From contig NC_079885.1 of assembly GCF_029227915.1 (NCBI RefSeq), positions 25,359,001 through 25,423,000 on the forward strand: DNA of 64,000 nt. Reading direction: 5' to 3'. Position numbers and translations under genes: made by a program. Numbering within the stretch: the stretch's first letter is position 1; every line of letters begins with the position of its first letter. Positions 19,546 to 30,240 of this stretch are shown here, piece by piece. Below the pieces are notes generated by a model that had not been told where the DNA came from, did no database searches, and saw only the letters and a list, made by a program, of their open reading frames with translations. Source of the DNA: Hydractinia symbiolongicarpus (Eukaryota; Cnidaria; Hydrozoa; Anthoathecata; Hydractiniidae).

Positions 19546-20847
19546 TTATGTGGACACATATATATGAATTGCTAGGGCATCTCCAACAGGCTTAACTACA
19601 ACCCCTGATTCTTGATGAACCCATCGAGCTCCCGTAGATGGGAAGTTTGATAACATCCACCGTTGTATTTGGGTGATTTCCCGTTGCGTAAAGCACAAGC
19701 ATTTCCATTCGCGCGCCATTGTGTTTTTCTGGATCATTATAGCTTTTGCAATGGGGGTTTCCAGCATTGGAGCCACAACGTCATCGGCCACCTTTTTCGC
19801 GTACGTTTGGACCACTTGTCTTAAGTGGTCGTAAAAATGTGTCTTAACCCGCGTGTCACGTAAAACCAGGCCATTGTCTAATTGTATAGTGCCTTGCTGT
19901 TTAAATTCTTGTTGAACCGCGCCACCAGCATGGAGTAAGGGAATTAAAACGAATTCTCCCTGTCGTTCAACCTCGTGGATTCCGAGAGAGCGCATTTCCG
20001 TGGTGTCATGATAAGGGTTGGGCCACACTATAACCTGTTTTGGCTGAAACGCTGGGATACATACGCCGATGTCTAATTCAGGGTCGATTTCCGAGGAACA
20101 TTTTGTGGTAGTGAGATGCTGCTCAATATACTTTGCACGTCCTATAATTTGCGCGAGATAACGTTGTACTTCTATAGAGGTATAAGTAACTGTAGTCCGG
20201 TCACCGAAATTACAACGAAACGAAGAAGCTTTTGTTTTCCAATAACCTTCCTGAGGTTCTTCGAAGTCATCCGTTTTGGTTCCATTAATCACGAAAGAAA
20301 TACACTTCTTCGGGCTAACCACATCTTTTCGTACGGATCGACTCTTCTTTGGAGAAGACAGGAAATTGTTATAGTTACAATCTAGTGTAACTGTTTCCTT
20401 AGAGCAATGATATATAAAGAAGGACGTTACGTTAGGCGCGTATCTGAAAACCTTCGCGGAGTACGTGGTGACGGGATCCGGGATTTTGTGCATATTGTGT
20501 CCACAATCCTTAAGTGCTGGAAATTGGAAAATTCCTAGCGGCGTAGTTTTGGCACAGTCATATAAGGTTCCTAAATCCAGTCCTATTTGATTACTTACGA
20601 CCTGGCTAATGCCTACAAGCAGCATTACCAGTAACCACATTAGAAAAGACGGCATTTGGAAGACCGACCACATCCACAGAGGTGCTTTAACATTGGCACG
20701 GGAGACAGAGTTGGTAGAGATTCCTTGGGCAAGAAAATGTTCTATCAGTAGGGGGTCTACGTTCTTTTCCGGCTCCCACGTGTTCTCGTCTTCGTCGAAA
20801 TCCTTCCATTTTATCAAAAAGAACTGTTTCCTGTACTTGGTTTTCAT
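19546..20847 (-). CDS. Chromodomain fused to an Env-like glycoprotein
   Basis: The 433-residue frame begins with the second half of a chromodomain (QFFLIKWKDFDEDENTWEP, about residues 8-26). A hydrophobic segment at about 66-85 could be a signal peptide or anchor. A Cys-rich ectodomain-like region with several N-x-S/T sites follows. It ends at 19546 without an obvious C-terminal membrane anchor, so it may be truncated. The frame upstream is the same as the integrase frame, separated by a single TGA at 20851-20853 inside the chromodomain. I cannot tell which viral glycoprotein class it came from. No entry function is claimed. Confidence 0.55.
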   Translation of the reverse strand: MKTKYRKQFFLIKWKDFDEDENTWEPEKNVDPLLIEHFLAQGISTNSVSRANVKAPLWMWSVFQMPSFLMWLLVMLLVGISQVVSNQIGLDLGTLYDCAKTTPLGIFQFPALKDCGHNMHKIPDPVTTYSAKVFRYAPNVTSFFIYHCSKETVTLDCNYNNFLSSPKKSRSVRKDVVSPKKCISFVINGTKTDDFEEPQEGYWKTKASSFRCNFGDRTTVTYTSIEVQRYLAQIIGRAKYIEQHLTTTKCSSEIDPELDIGVCIPAFQPKQVIVWPNPYHDTTEMRSLGIHEVERQGEFVLIPLLHAGGAVQQEFKQQGTIQLDNGLVLRDTRVKTHFYDHLRQVVQTYAKKVADDVVAPMLETPIAKAIMIQKNTMAREWKCLCFTQREITQIQRWMLSNFPSTGARWVHQESGVVVKPVGDALAIHIYVST

Positions 20848-20850
20848 CTG

Positions 20851-22345
20851 TCATATGCACTCCACTAGATACATATCTGGCCCTAATCCTCCTTGAGTCT
20901 CGAAGGTAGTGTTGTTGGTTGCGCCGTTGTCATCCAACTCACTGTTCTTTCGAATTTCGCCGTTATCCAGCATACTATCTGGGTCCCTTGCAGGAACGTC
21001 AGTTTGGTCGGCTGGCATCACATCCTGGTCCACCAATTCACACAGTTTTACTTCGGCATTAGCCTCATCCTCACTATCCGGTAAGAACTGTTCTTCCGTG
21101 CCTTCCTCAGTTTCCAGGGGTACTTCCGTAGTGTCCATCGGATCAATCTCAAAGTCAAGGGTTGCAGTGGGTCGCATGTCAGGAGTATAGTACTTCTTCA
21201 TGCGAGAGACATGGACTGCCCCTTTTAACGTTTTCCCAACTGCGTTGGTGACTCGGAAAGAAACTGGGGTTACACGTTCTATAAGTCGAAACGGACTGTG
21301 CCATAAACAACTAAGCTTCTTCACCAAACCCGTTTTTACAGCAGGGTTATAGATCCAAACCTTTTGTCCCACCATAAAAGAATGATCATTAGCTGTTGTG
21401 TCATACTTTAATTTAATTTTTACCTGTTTTCGTTGTATATGTTGTTTCGCTAAATCTCGAGCCGTGCGGAGTAGCGAAATAAACCTCTGGCGATGAACAT
21501 CAACCGAAATTGACAAATCTTTCTGCGGCAATAATGCCACGTTCGGAATTAATTGTGGCTCACGACCATATGTGAGAAAAAAGGGGCTTTCACCAGTCGT
21601 TTCGGACACACTGCTATTATAAGCATAGATAGCCGCAGGGAGGTGTACATCCCAATCTTTTCGCATTGAGCTAACATACATTGACAATGTTTGGCTAATG
21701 ATGCCGTTCACGCACTCGACAAACCCATTACAGTGAGGATGATAGCTCGATGTGCAGACCTTCGTAACATTAATGAGTCGGCAGACTTCTTGCATCAGTT
21801 TGGATGTAAAATTTGTGCCTCGATCACACAAGAATCTTCGCGAGGGTCCGGGCCTGAAAATCACGTTATCGATAAACATTTGCGCTGTAACTGCCGTATC
21901 GATCGTTGCTACTGCTACAGCCTCAACATATTTTGTGAACAAATCATACCATCACGATAATGTACCTATTTCCAAGAAGAGAAGGTGGGAAAGGTCCTAG
22001 GCAGTCCGCTTCCACAACTTCCCACGGTCCAGAAACTGGTATAGGTAAAAGCGGTGCGTGCGTGGGATGAGTAGGGAACATACCACGCCAGTAGTAGAAA
22101 CCACGTAACCGTTCATACGTTTTCTGTGTGCCCAAATGATCCGAACTTGGATGATCGTGACACCATGCAAGCAAGTCATGACGGAATGAAGTAGGCACTA
22201 CGAGCTGGCCAACCTCTTCACCTCGACGTAAACATATGATATAAAATGCCTTCTGAATCCAGCTAATATTGAGATTTTTTCTTACACCACTCGCGTTCTG
22301 CATCAGTCGGTAGTTCTCCTGTGTCCAGATAGGTAATGAGATCAA
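20851..22345 (-). pseudogene. Gypsy integrase
   Basis: 22345-21944 holds the HH part of the zinc-binding region (WCHDHPSSDHLG) and the first catalytic Asp (VEADCLGPF). 21942-20851 holds the second Asp (LCDRGTNFTS) and the Glu (HPHCNGFVECVN), then a GPY/F-like C-terminal part (LWHSPFRLIERVTPVSFRV) and an acidic tail. A one-base insertion at about 21943-21950 shifts the frame between them. The sequence jumps from YYWRGMFP straight to HAPLLPIPV, so the CC half of the HHCC finger appears deleted. D, D and E are all present. Confidence 0.8.
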
Positions 22346-24022
22346 ACAAGTCCGTTTCTTTTTTCTGTGCTTCCTTGACGTTCGGTAAAGAAAGTGCAGG
22401 TTTTACTGCGGCCACTGTGCCATAGACCCTGCGGGACAGTTCATCTGCATTACCATGATTCTTACCCGGTCTATACTCAATGGAAAAGTCGTACGACTGC
22501 AAAAGGAATGCCCATCGTGCTAGCCTGCCTGTATGCTCCTTAATTTCCATCAGCCATCGCAAGGATTGGTGATCCGTCACAATTCGGAATTTTGTTCCCA
22601 AAAGTATGGTCGGCACTTAGTAATTGCTACCACAACTGCTAATGCTTCCCTTTCGGTGGTACTATACCTACGTTCGGTGTCTGAAAAATCCCGTCCACCA
22701 TATAGGATGACGCGTTCCGACCCTTCTTGTTCTTGCGACAACGTGAAACCGCATCCTTCGTTACTGGCATCAGTATATAACACAAAAGATTTTGTGAAAT
22801 CGGGGAATGCCAAAATAGGTGCACAGGTCAATTTTGTCTTCAGTTCATCAAAGCATTTTTGTTGTTGTTCTCCCCACATGAAATTTATATCCTGTTTTAG
22901 CAAATAATGTAATGGTTTTGCCAGCTTTGAAAAATTGTCGACACACTTCCTATAGTATAGGCATAAGCCCAAAAACGCGCGAACGTCCTTCGTTCTCTTA
23001 GGTACAGGATATGTGGCAACTGCTTCGATGTTTCTTGGATCCGGCCAACGCCTTCGGCAGAAAGAGTATATCCTAGATATTCTACTTGTGTAGAGGCAAA
23101 CTTGCACTTATTTAATTTCAACCGCAATTTCGCTCGTCGTAATGCATCAAACATCATCTGTAAATGACGTAGATGCTCATCAAAATTCCGCGAGAAAATT
23201 ACTATGTCGTCGATATAAACAAAACAAATCTTCCCGATAAGGTCGCGTAATACGTGTTGAACTAAACGTTGAAAAGAATCTGGCGCGTTCGTAAGACCAA
23301 ATAGTAGCACGCGAAACTGGTATAAGCCACGGTGAGTAGCAAAAGCCGTTTTTTCCTTTGAGCCTTCTTCTAGTTCAATTTGCCAGCCTTTTAATAAATC
23401 TAAAGTCGAGAATACTTTTGCACCGTGCAGAGAATCAATAACTTCATCGATCCTTGGCAGGGGGGGGGGGGGTAACTATCTTTTACCGTCTTTTCATTCA
23501 ACTTTCGGAAGTCAACACATAGCCTTACAGAGCCGTCCTTCTTTGGTACCATAATACACAGCTACTCCATGGGGACACACTCTCCTCAATAATCCCATTG
23601 TCCAACATGTCATCTAACTCGTGGTCAAGAGTCTCTTTTTGTGACATAGTCAACCTATAAGGCCGTTGCCTAATAGGAGCCGAGTCTCCAACGTCAATAT
23701 AATGCTGAACGCTTGTTGTGGTACTCAAATCTGCAGTGGTCTGTCCGAACAGATCCCTATTCGCCCCTAAGAGCCGATTTAACTGGAGAAGCTGATGCCG
23801 AGACCACTTGTCGCCTAGGACATATTCATTAAATTGTATGTTGGTTTCTGTGCTAGGAAGGTTAGGGCTACACACCCTGGGAAGAGACTCCGCTTGACCT
23901 ATTACTGCTCGAGCTGGTATAATCACCCTGTCTTCCGTGGGGTTTACCACGTGTAGATAGACGCCTATCTGGCCTTTTTGCGACAATGTAGGTGTTGTCA
24001 AGAGCTGATCGTCCTTTGCCAT
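22263..24022 (-). pseudogene. Gypsy reverse transcriptase and RNase H
   Basis: 24022-23525 contains the RT start ([15 protein letters not shown]). 23310-22897 has LFGLTNAPDSFQRLV and the catalytic FVYIDDIVIFSRN, with both Asp residues intact. 23107-22577 gives the connection and RNase H start (VLYTDASNEGCGFTL, TTEREALAVVVAI) and 22616-22263 its end (IVTDHQSLRWLM, NADELSRR). At least three frameshifts lie between them; one falls at a G13-14 homopolymer at 23461-23473, which may be real slippage or a sequencing error. Confidence 0.85.
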
Positions 24023-24031
24023 TGCTACCTC

Positions 24032-24919
24032 CTATCGTCCCAGGTCAATCCTCGCCTCCATTTTCAAGACAACAAGTACGTCGCCGTGAACCAATAATGG
24101 AGATCCGTTAGCACTTATCAACGCGGATCCCACGTAACAAGTGACCTTCCATTGTGGAAAGCCATTGTTTCGATAAAAATCCAAGTCCATTAGTGTGACA
24201 GATGCTCCCGAATCTATCAGCATAGGCGACTCCATGTCGTTTACTTTACCCTGAATAAAAGGATCCTCAGAGAATGGATCAGGATTCACGGGTCTAGTTT
24301 GACGGTTCTGTGGAATGTTGGACCTCTTAGCATAGTAGTGCGAGCTATGCGGTTCATGTGGGGTAGCAGGTGGGTGAAGCCTTCCTTCTTCCCCAAGTTC
24401 TCTCTCAATCGATCTATGGTGTGGTGGTACAGGGTAAGGTTCGTAATCTTGTGTTTGGTTCCCACGACTGTCGTATGGAACCATTGCATTGTTATGAATA
24501 GACTGAAATTGACTATGCTCAAAGGGTGGCCCTTCATAACGGTATTGGTATTGGGACGAATTCCCATGGTTTCCAAAATAAGAATTCCCGAAACGTTGTG
24601 GTGGGCTACCTCTTGGAGGATATCCTCGCATGTCGAGACAAACCCGCTGCATGTGACCTACTCGTCCACATTGGTAGCAAACCGGTTGTCTGTCCGTAGT
24701 ACGGGTGTTGGTGTTACGAGTTGGGAAGGGAGGTTCCATCCTCACTTTCTTTAGCCTCTTTACCTCCTCACGCAGATGCGCTACTTCTAGGGAGGTGCCT
24801 ACCGGGTCGATAGCATCAACCGCATTTATGGTTTGTTGGGGTGCTGGTCTCGCAGCTTTGAGAAGTGGGTCCAAACGCGCTAACAGCCTTTCTTCTAACC
24901 GTTGTAAATTACCTTCCAA
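24032..24919 (-). CDS. Gag nucleocapsid finger and aspartic protease
   Basis: The 295-residue frame has a coiled start (NLQRLEERLLARL), a CCHC knuckle CYQCGRVGHMQRVC, a Pro/Gln/Arg-rich linker, and the protease active site MLIDSGASVTLMD. The DSG triad is intact. The ORF ends soon after at 24032, nine bases before the next frame, so Gag-Pro and Pol may be joined by frameshifting or a lost base. Confidence 0.8.
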   Translation of the reverse strand: MEGNLQRLEERLLARLDPLLKAARPAPQQTINAVDAIDPVGTSLEVAHLREEVKRLKKVRMEPPFPTRNTNTRTTDRQPVCYQCGRVGHMQRVCLDMRGYPPRGSPPQRFGNSYFGNHGNSSQYQYRYEGPPFEHSQFQSIHNNAMVPYDSRGNQTQDYEPYPVPPHHRSIERELGEEGRLHPPATPHEPHSSHYYAKRSNIPQNRQTRPVNPDPFSEDPFIQGKVNDMESPMLIDSGASVTLMDLDFYRNNGFPQWKVTCYVGSALISANGSPLLVHGDVLVVLKMEARIDLGR

Positions 24920-25710
24920 GTGGGATGTATCCTCGGACGTGGCCTCCTTTAATTTTGCAAAGCTGACCGCTGCATCGTACTGTCACGGTTGCTTAAGCCT
25001 AAGGCTATTTCGGAGTCTCGGTTTTAGACCGTTAATAAAAAGATGGAGCTTTGTGTCCTCCGAGACTCCCATCTGATGACTTAATCTCTCCAACTCATCA
25101 ATATAGTCCGCTAGGGGTCCTTCCTGCCGCAAGCTATATAGTCTGGACACGGTGGTCCATTGCTTGTCCTTTGAGTTTATTGTTTTTTAAGCGCTATAAC
25201 CAGCTCCTCCCAATCTGCCTTGGTATTCGCTGGCAAGCCGTTATAAAATATCCGTGTGGAGCTTTCTAAAAAGAGGGGTAACGCTTGCACTCTCTTTTCG
25301 GGATCCCACCCATTATACTGAGCCACCATCTCAAAATTTTCCAGATAGTCTACCACGTTATCACTATCACTCCTCGAAAACGAATTTGGTGTCATTTCTG
25401 CGACTGGTTTTTGTACCAGGGCAGTCACCAAATCGCGAAATTGGTCGCCTTTTTCCACGAATGGGCTATTTTCCTTTATATCAAATCGTTTGTTAAGATA
25501 CGTTGAGGGTGGGGGACCATTCCCTCTTATATGGATATTATCCATTTCCTCCTTAGCCTCCCGTTGGTCTGGCGAAGAATGAGTCGGAGAGGTCACTCTT
25601 TTATCAGTGACCCTAAAATCGGGTGACCGCGTGCGACACTGTTCCGCGCCATGCTCGCTCGCCTCTCTCTCGTCGTCAAACATGCGGTCTTGTGGCCGTA
25701 ATGCATACAT
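24920..25710 (-). pseudogene. Gypsy gag capsid region
   Basis: 25710-25177 encodes an N-terminal charged region and the first half of a retrotransposon capsid (VDYLENFEMVAQYNGWDPEK, then ADWEELVIAL). A stop at 25177, in an A-rich run, breaks the frame. The rest of the capsid continues in another frame (LADYIDELERLSHQMG, LFINGLKPRLRNSL) to about 24965 and joins the next ORF. Matrix-like myristoylation is not evident. Confidence 0.75.
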
Positions 25711-26597
25711 TTCTTATAAAAATTTAAAAAATATCCTACTAATAAAATTTCAAAATCTAATTTCCCTAGCCCTATAAAAATTCCGAAATTTCCCCAAAAA
25801 ATTTTCCCAATGATAAAACCCCACGTTCTCAATGACAATCCTATTTTCTTTTTATCTTTTAGATACTCCACGTGATCCAAACGAACCTGAAGTATGCATA
25901 CTTTTACTAAAATCTCGGCCGCCTAATTCTGCAGCAAATTCGTCCTAAATTTTGTTCTATATTCCTGCATATTTCTCTTTTTTATATACCTAATTTCGAG
26001 CAGCGTTCTCTGCTCAAATCTAAACAAATTTTTTAACAATGTACTTTCTCGCGCAAGCAGCTTTCTCTGCACAAGCGTAACCGAAAACTCTAAACAATAT
26101 CCTTTCTCGCGCAAGCAGCGTTCTCTGCTCAAGCAAAACGAAATCTCTAAACAATATACCTTTTCGCGTAAGCAGCTTTCTCTGCTCAAGCAAAACAAAA
26201 TCTCCAAACAATATACTTTTTCGCGCAAGCAGCGTTCTCTGCTCAAGCAAAACAAAATCTTACAAACAGACCTATAATTTTCTCTTATTGTACGTCCTTT
26301 TTTTGTTTTTCCTAAGAAATATATCCAGCTGTAATATATGGTAAAACCTGTGTTTTTCTCTTCGTTTAGGGACAGCCACAATAACTCGAAGAACAACAAA
26401 CAACAAACCCACTTACCTGGTGGTTTTTGTTTTTGCCTCCCTGACTTTTCTGTACCAACAACAACACTACACCACAAATTACCAGCAATAATGTATTTAT
26501 TATGTTTCCCTAAAAAAAATGTACTTCGTGAAATCCTAAGAATTGTTATTTTGATGAATCCAGAGATTTCCGTTCTAAGGAATCGAAAGACCTAAGG
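25711..26597 (-). other. Gypsy 5' leader
   Basis: About 890 bp between the primer binding site and gag with no recognisable protein. It includes the tandem array at 26026-26262. Open frames through it encode repeat-derived Cys/Leu-rich peptides only. Confidence 0.55.
26026..26262. repeat. Tandem repeats of ~60 bp in the gypsy leader
   Basis: Four imperfect units share 'ctcgcgcaagcagcgttctctgctcaagcaaaac'-like sequence with internal inverted pieces (gcaagcag..ctgctcaagc). In the leader of the LTR element they could act in packaging, translation or transcription; that is inference. Confidence 0.75.
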
Positions 26598-26615
26598 ATC
26601 CCGGTTGAGCCCCCA
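26598..26615 (-). promoter_or_regulatory. Primer binding site, tRNA-Pro-like
   Basis: The minus strand reads TGGGGGCTCAACCGGGAT, differing at two positions from the well-known tRNA-Pro primer binding site of gammaretroviruses. It starts with TGG, the complement of CCA, and lies at the expected place before the leader and gag. Confidence 0.75.
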
Positions 26616-26618
26616 GAA

Positions 26619-27032
26619 TGCTCCGGCAGGAGTTGTGTTTATTGTCAGCCGATACGACGACAACAAACTGCGCAAACTCCCTGCACCGCCCAGGTCCACT
26701 ACTTAAATGTCAGCTCAATTTCCAATGGTACGACCTTACTCCGGTATATCGAAAGGCCTAGAAGTGCTAAACACTTCAAGCAGTGGGGGCATAAAAGCAT
26801 TCACAAAACACTCGAATTAAAGATTAAATACAGGTTCTTAATTGTCAATAAATGAATACAAATGTCCTGATGTTAAATATAAAATATAGCTACGATCACC
26901 GACCCTACCGACCGACATGCTTCGGGTGATCCGTACGTCCTGTCTCTGTGGTGTTGTACAAACATCTCCTGTTTCGTGCAGTATACTGCACAAACTTGTG
27001 CAAACTTTGTGCACTGGCGCTTGTAATTTCAA
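26619..27032 (-). repeat. Candidate 5' LTR of the gypsy element
   Basis: The region upstream of the primer binding site would be the 5' LTR, ending ...GGAGCA three bases before the PBS. The outer end is only a guess (a TG near 27032). The second LTR is missing from the window, so it cannot be confirmed. A TATA-like 'tatattttatatt' is present on the minus strand near 26890. Confidence 0.3.
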
Positions 27033-27279
27033 ACAAGCGGGATGCCATTTCTACCATACATGTTTTCGTTTGGTGCGGCGTTTAAGAGATCGTTAAACGG
27101 GTTTGAATAGGGGTTTGCTTTATTTAGGTTTGGGGAGCTGACGCCATTGGTGAAATATCCAGGGATCTGGACATATTTGTATGGATTAGGAGGTATGGGT
27201 ACGAGGTGTATGAATTCAGTTTGGGTGTTACCTTGTAACAATACTGAACAAAACGCCAATACGACTTTCTCTCTCTTGT

Positions 27280-28910
27280 TGATTTGGATGCTAATACTAC
27301 TACTAAGAAAGATATGATTACTGGTTACAGATTTGTGGACATAAAGATAATGTTATCTTCGTTTAAAGTTCTCACTTGTCCAAGTTGTTCTGGTGTTGGC
27401 GCACTCCACCTATTTGAAGATGTACGTAAGAAGGTTTCTGTTCTTTCCTAACACTTACATGTGAAGATGAAGGTTGTGACTTTGAGTATGGATTTTATAC
27501 TTTTTTAAAAAAGCAGCTACTTATTTGACATAAATGTTAGATCAGCATACAGTATGAGAGCTTGTGACAGGGATATAACGGCTTAGAACAGTTTTCTACG
27601 TTGATGAATTTGCCCAAACCAGTTACAAACAATAATTATGATAAATTTATAAAGCGTTTAAATGTAGCAACAAAAGTTGTAGCTGAGCAAACTATCACTG
27701 ACGCTTGTAAAGAAACACGAGGTGAGGATGCTGCTGCAAGTGTTATTCTTGACATGGCAAAAGCGTTGACATTCATCCCTCAATGGAGTAATGACGGTCA
27801 TATCAATGAACACAGGAAAAATTCTTATGTTGACGTTATGACCTGTACATGTAAAGGTTGTAAGTTGCACGAAAAGCAACAAGCTGGTGATCTTAAGTCA
27901 TATGATGATTGGAAAGCAAACCATAATTGTAAACTGAACCATTTTGGGTTAGCCAACAGTATGGAATGCGAAGGTGCTAAACGAATATGGGAGAGATCAA
28001 TTGCAAAAAATAAACTGTTACACAGAACTTTATAGTGATGGAGACAGCAAAGTTTTTTAGTTATTAAAGACACGTACAGTGCAGATGATAAAACTGATAA
28101 AAAATTGGAGTGTGTTGAGCATGTGCAAGAGAGTTGGATGCCGTTTTTGTAACTTAAAGAAAAAAGAGAAAGGTCTTGGTGGTGCAGGAAAGTTGACTGT
28201 CGCGATGATAGACTGCCTCCAAAACTACTATGGGATGGCAATAAGGCAGAATAAGAACAACCTCCCAGAAATGCAAAAGGCAGTAAGAGCTACTTTGTTT
28301 CATGTGGCTTCCAATGAAAAAGATAAATCGCATTACCCAAACTGTCTTGAGGGTAAGGAAAGCTGGTGTGCCTATAACAGGGACAAAGCAAACGGCACAA
28401 ATTTTTTCAAACATGGTCCTGGATAGCCAATCCATATTGTAATGAAAATAAGACCTATTTTTGAAGAACTTAGTTTCAATCAGTTATTGGAAATATTGGA
28501 AACATGGTCTGACACAAAACCAAAATGAGAGTTTTAATGGTATGATTTGGGAACGCTTGCCAAAAACACGGTACGTTGGACTAACCCAGTTAAAACTTGG
28601 TGTATTTGATGCAGTTGCAAATTTTAATATTGGTCAGAAAGCAAGTGTTATGGTATATGAACAAATGCAATTAGTTCCTGGTAGATACACTGTTCTCGTT
28701 TGCCATAAACTTAATATAAAGCGAATCAATGTATCAAAGAACGACTCTTCAGAACCAACAAAAAAACGCAGACAATTACGCAGAGGTAAAGCAAAGCAGA
28801 GATCTGGCAGAAATAAAAAATCTGAGAGAAATACTTATAAATCTGGTGCTTTTAAACAGTTTTTTAATTTTCCCTTATGTACAGATATATGCATTAATTA
28901 TATAAGCTAA
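27280..28910 (+). pseudogene. Mutator-like transposase (PF20700-type), frameshifted
   Basis: Consecutive conserved parts occur in shifting frames. YRFVDIKIMLSS and LTCPSCSG (27330-27400) form the N-terminal zinc ribbon. 27601-28035 has TCTCKGCKLHEK, then ECEGAKRIWERSI. LYSDGDSKVF near 28030 carries a candidate catalytic Asp. 28079-28426 has ECVEHVQERVG-like sequence. 28461-28910 has QNQNESFNGMIWERLPK, retaining the Glu of the NESFN motif, then a basic tail. It parallels the intact-looking ORF at 61379-62790 part by part. At least three frameshifts. Confidence 0.75.
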
Positions 28911-29390
28911 AATTTACATGTTTGCTTTATTTTTTGCTGATGGTAACTTTTAAATCAGTTTTTCTTCATTTTGTTTTTTTTCCTCGCCGGCCTAAATAGG
29001 GGGCAATTTTGAACATTGCAGCAATTTTGAACATTGCAGCAAGGCACAATCAAATACTCAACCTGTTAAGTTTTAGGGTTACATCATAGAGGTTTTGTTC
29101 CTCCAAACTTACTGCCAATACGATAGTTAAACTTCATTTTCGCAGGAAACACAATATCAGTGAAAAAAAATACATAAAAAAAAACACACACACACACATT
29201 TAACACAGATTGCACAATCCCAACCTTGACACCAAACGGTTTCGCCCCAAAGCCTCAACCAAGGGGTGTGAGGATTCCAGGCGGGTCACCTCTAATCCGA
29301 GGGCCACTAAGTTGGTCATCAGGAGGCCCTGGCATCCTCTTCTGTCATCAAATGTTCTTTAATTCGTGCAATATATTGACATATAAAACA
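28911..29390. other. Spacer, no gene
   Basis: AT-rich sequence with a short duplication 'aattttgaacattgcagc' (about 29005-29040) and a CA/A-rich patch near 29190. Nothing recognised. Confidence 0.5.
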
Positions 29391-29470
29391 AGGGTTGACT
29401 GGGGTAATAAGTGGGGTCGTCACACCCAAAGACTTGTAGAAACCTGTAAAAAGGGAACTAAGCAAGTCAA
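29391..29470 (+). repeat. Dispersed motif 'gactggggtaataagtgg'
   Basis: Contains GACTGGGGTAATAAGTGGGG then TCGTCAC. The same motif, inverted or degenerate, occurs at 38053, 40972-41224 (three times) and 45905. In each case it lies on the 3' side of a retrotransposon or USP fragment in that fragment's own orientation. Confidence 0.7.
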
Positions 29471-29829
29471 ATCCCCTTAAACCGCTTAACCAATTTGCTT
29501 GAAATTTTCAGCAATTGTTCTTCACTATAAAAGGCATGCAATGAATGAGCACTTTTAGAAATAATACATTTAATGACTCTCTTTGTCCATTTATAGCTCA
29601 AATTTTTGCATATTTTAAAACCGACAGTTTAAAGAGCCACCATTTTGAAATAAACCTATTACAAAAATTGTTTATTCATTTCATAGTCATATTTGAACTA
29701 CTCATGTGCGCAATTTGAAGTGGTTATGATGAACGAGTCCTGATTTATTATGGTCAGGGGAAGAGACATAAATCACAATCAATAATTTTTGCTTAGTTAC
29801 CAGTTGCTATGGCAACACCTACCCACCAT

Positions 29830-30240
29830 TATTAATATTTGTGGAACGTTTTGATATACTTTCTGTTTATTCTGAAACTTTGTTTAAAAAACGTTTTGTA
29901 ATTTTTTCTTTTTTTAGGGGGATAGCCCCTTAATGGATGATGGAGATGGAGGCTTGTTTTTAGGTTTATAATTCTGAAGCGACCCTCCACTGAAAGGGAA
30001 TGTAGGAATTCTTTAAACAAGATTGGAAAAGGTTGAAGATAAAGGACGCAATTTGAGGACAATTCTTGTAAACAGTGTAAGGTATTTAGTTCATTCCGGG
30101 TGACGATGCATTCCGATGAGTATGAAGGATGGTTTGACAGTCCTTGAAATTAAACTTTCAGGAATCAAATGCAGACGTGACGTTGGGAGCATTAGGCAAA
30201 CCAGGAAGAGTCGAAAGAGGTATCTCATATTATAAGGGAT
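29830..30240 (-). pseudogene. Non-LTR retrotransposon fragment, copy of ~44868-45110
   Basis: The minus strand matches the plus strand at about 44868-45110: 'ttaggcaaaccagga' in both, then 'ccttacactgtttacaagaatt' and 'tgtttaaagaattcct..att/ttcc' in order. So this is an inverted copy of part of the same retroelement. No intact ORF. Confidence 0.65.

Larger units (their letters stand above)
19546..26615 (-). mobile_element. Ty3/gypsy (Metaviridae-like) LTR retrotransposon, 3' end missing
   Basis: In minus-strand order: primer binding site, leader with tandem repeats, gag, CCHC finger, protease, RT, RNase H, integrase, chromodomain and an Env-like ORF. Several frameshifts and a few stops interrupt it. 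Sequence left of 19546 does not match the putative 5' LTR, so the 3' LTR is absent and the element is truncated there, next to the pogo-like end. Confidence 0.85.

Noticed and set aside
21691-22000. Plus-strand ORFs across the gypsy integrase and RT (also 22533-22907, 24299-24754, 24705-25076)
   Set aside because: Antisense shadows of pol and gag; no domain of their own.
25923-26477. 184-codon minus-strand ORF in the gypsy leader as an accessory protein
   Set aside because: It encodes only the tandem repeats (CLSRERCLREK-type peptide) and lies in the non-coding leader.
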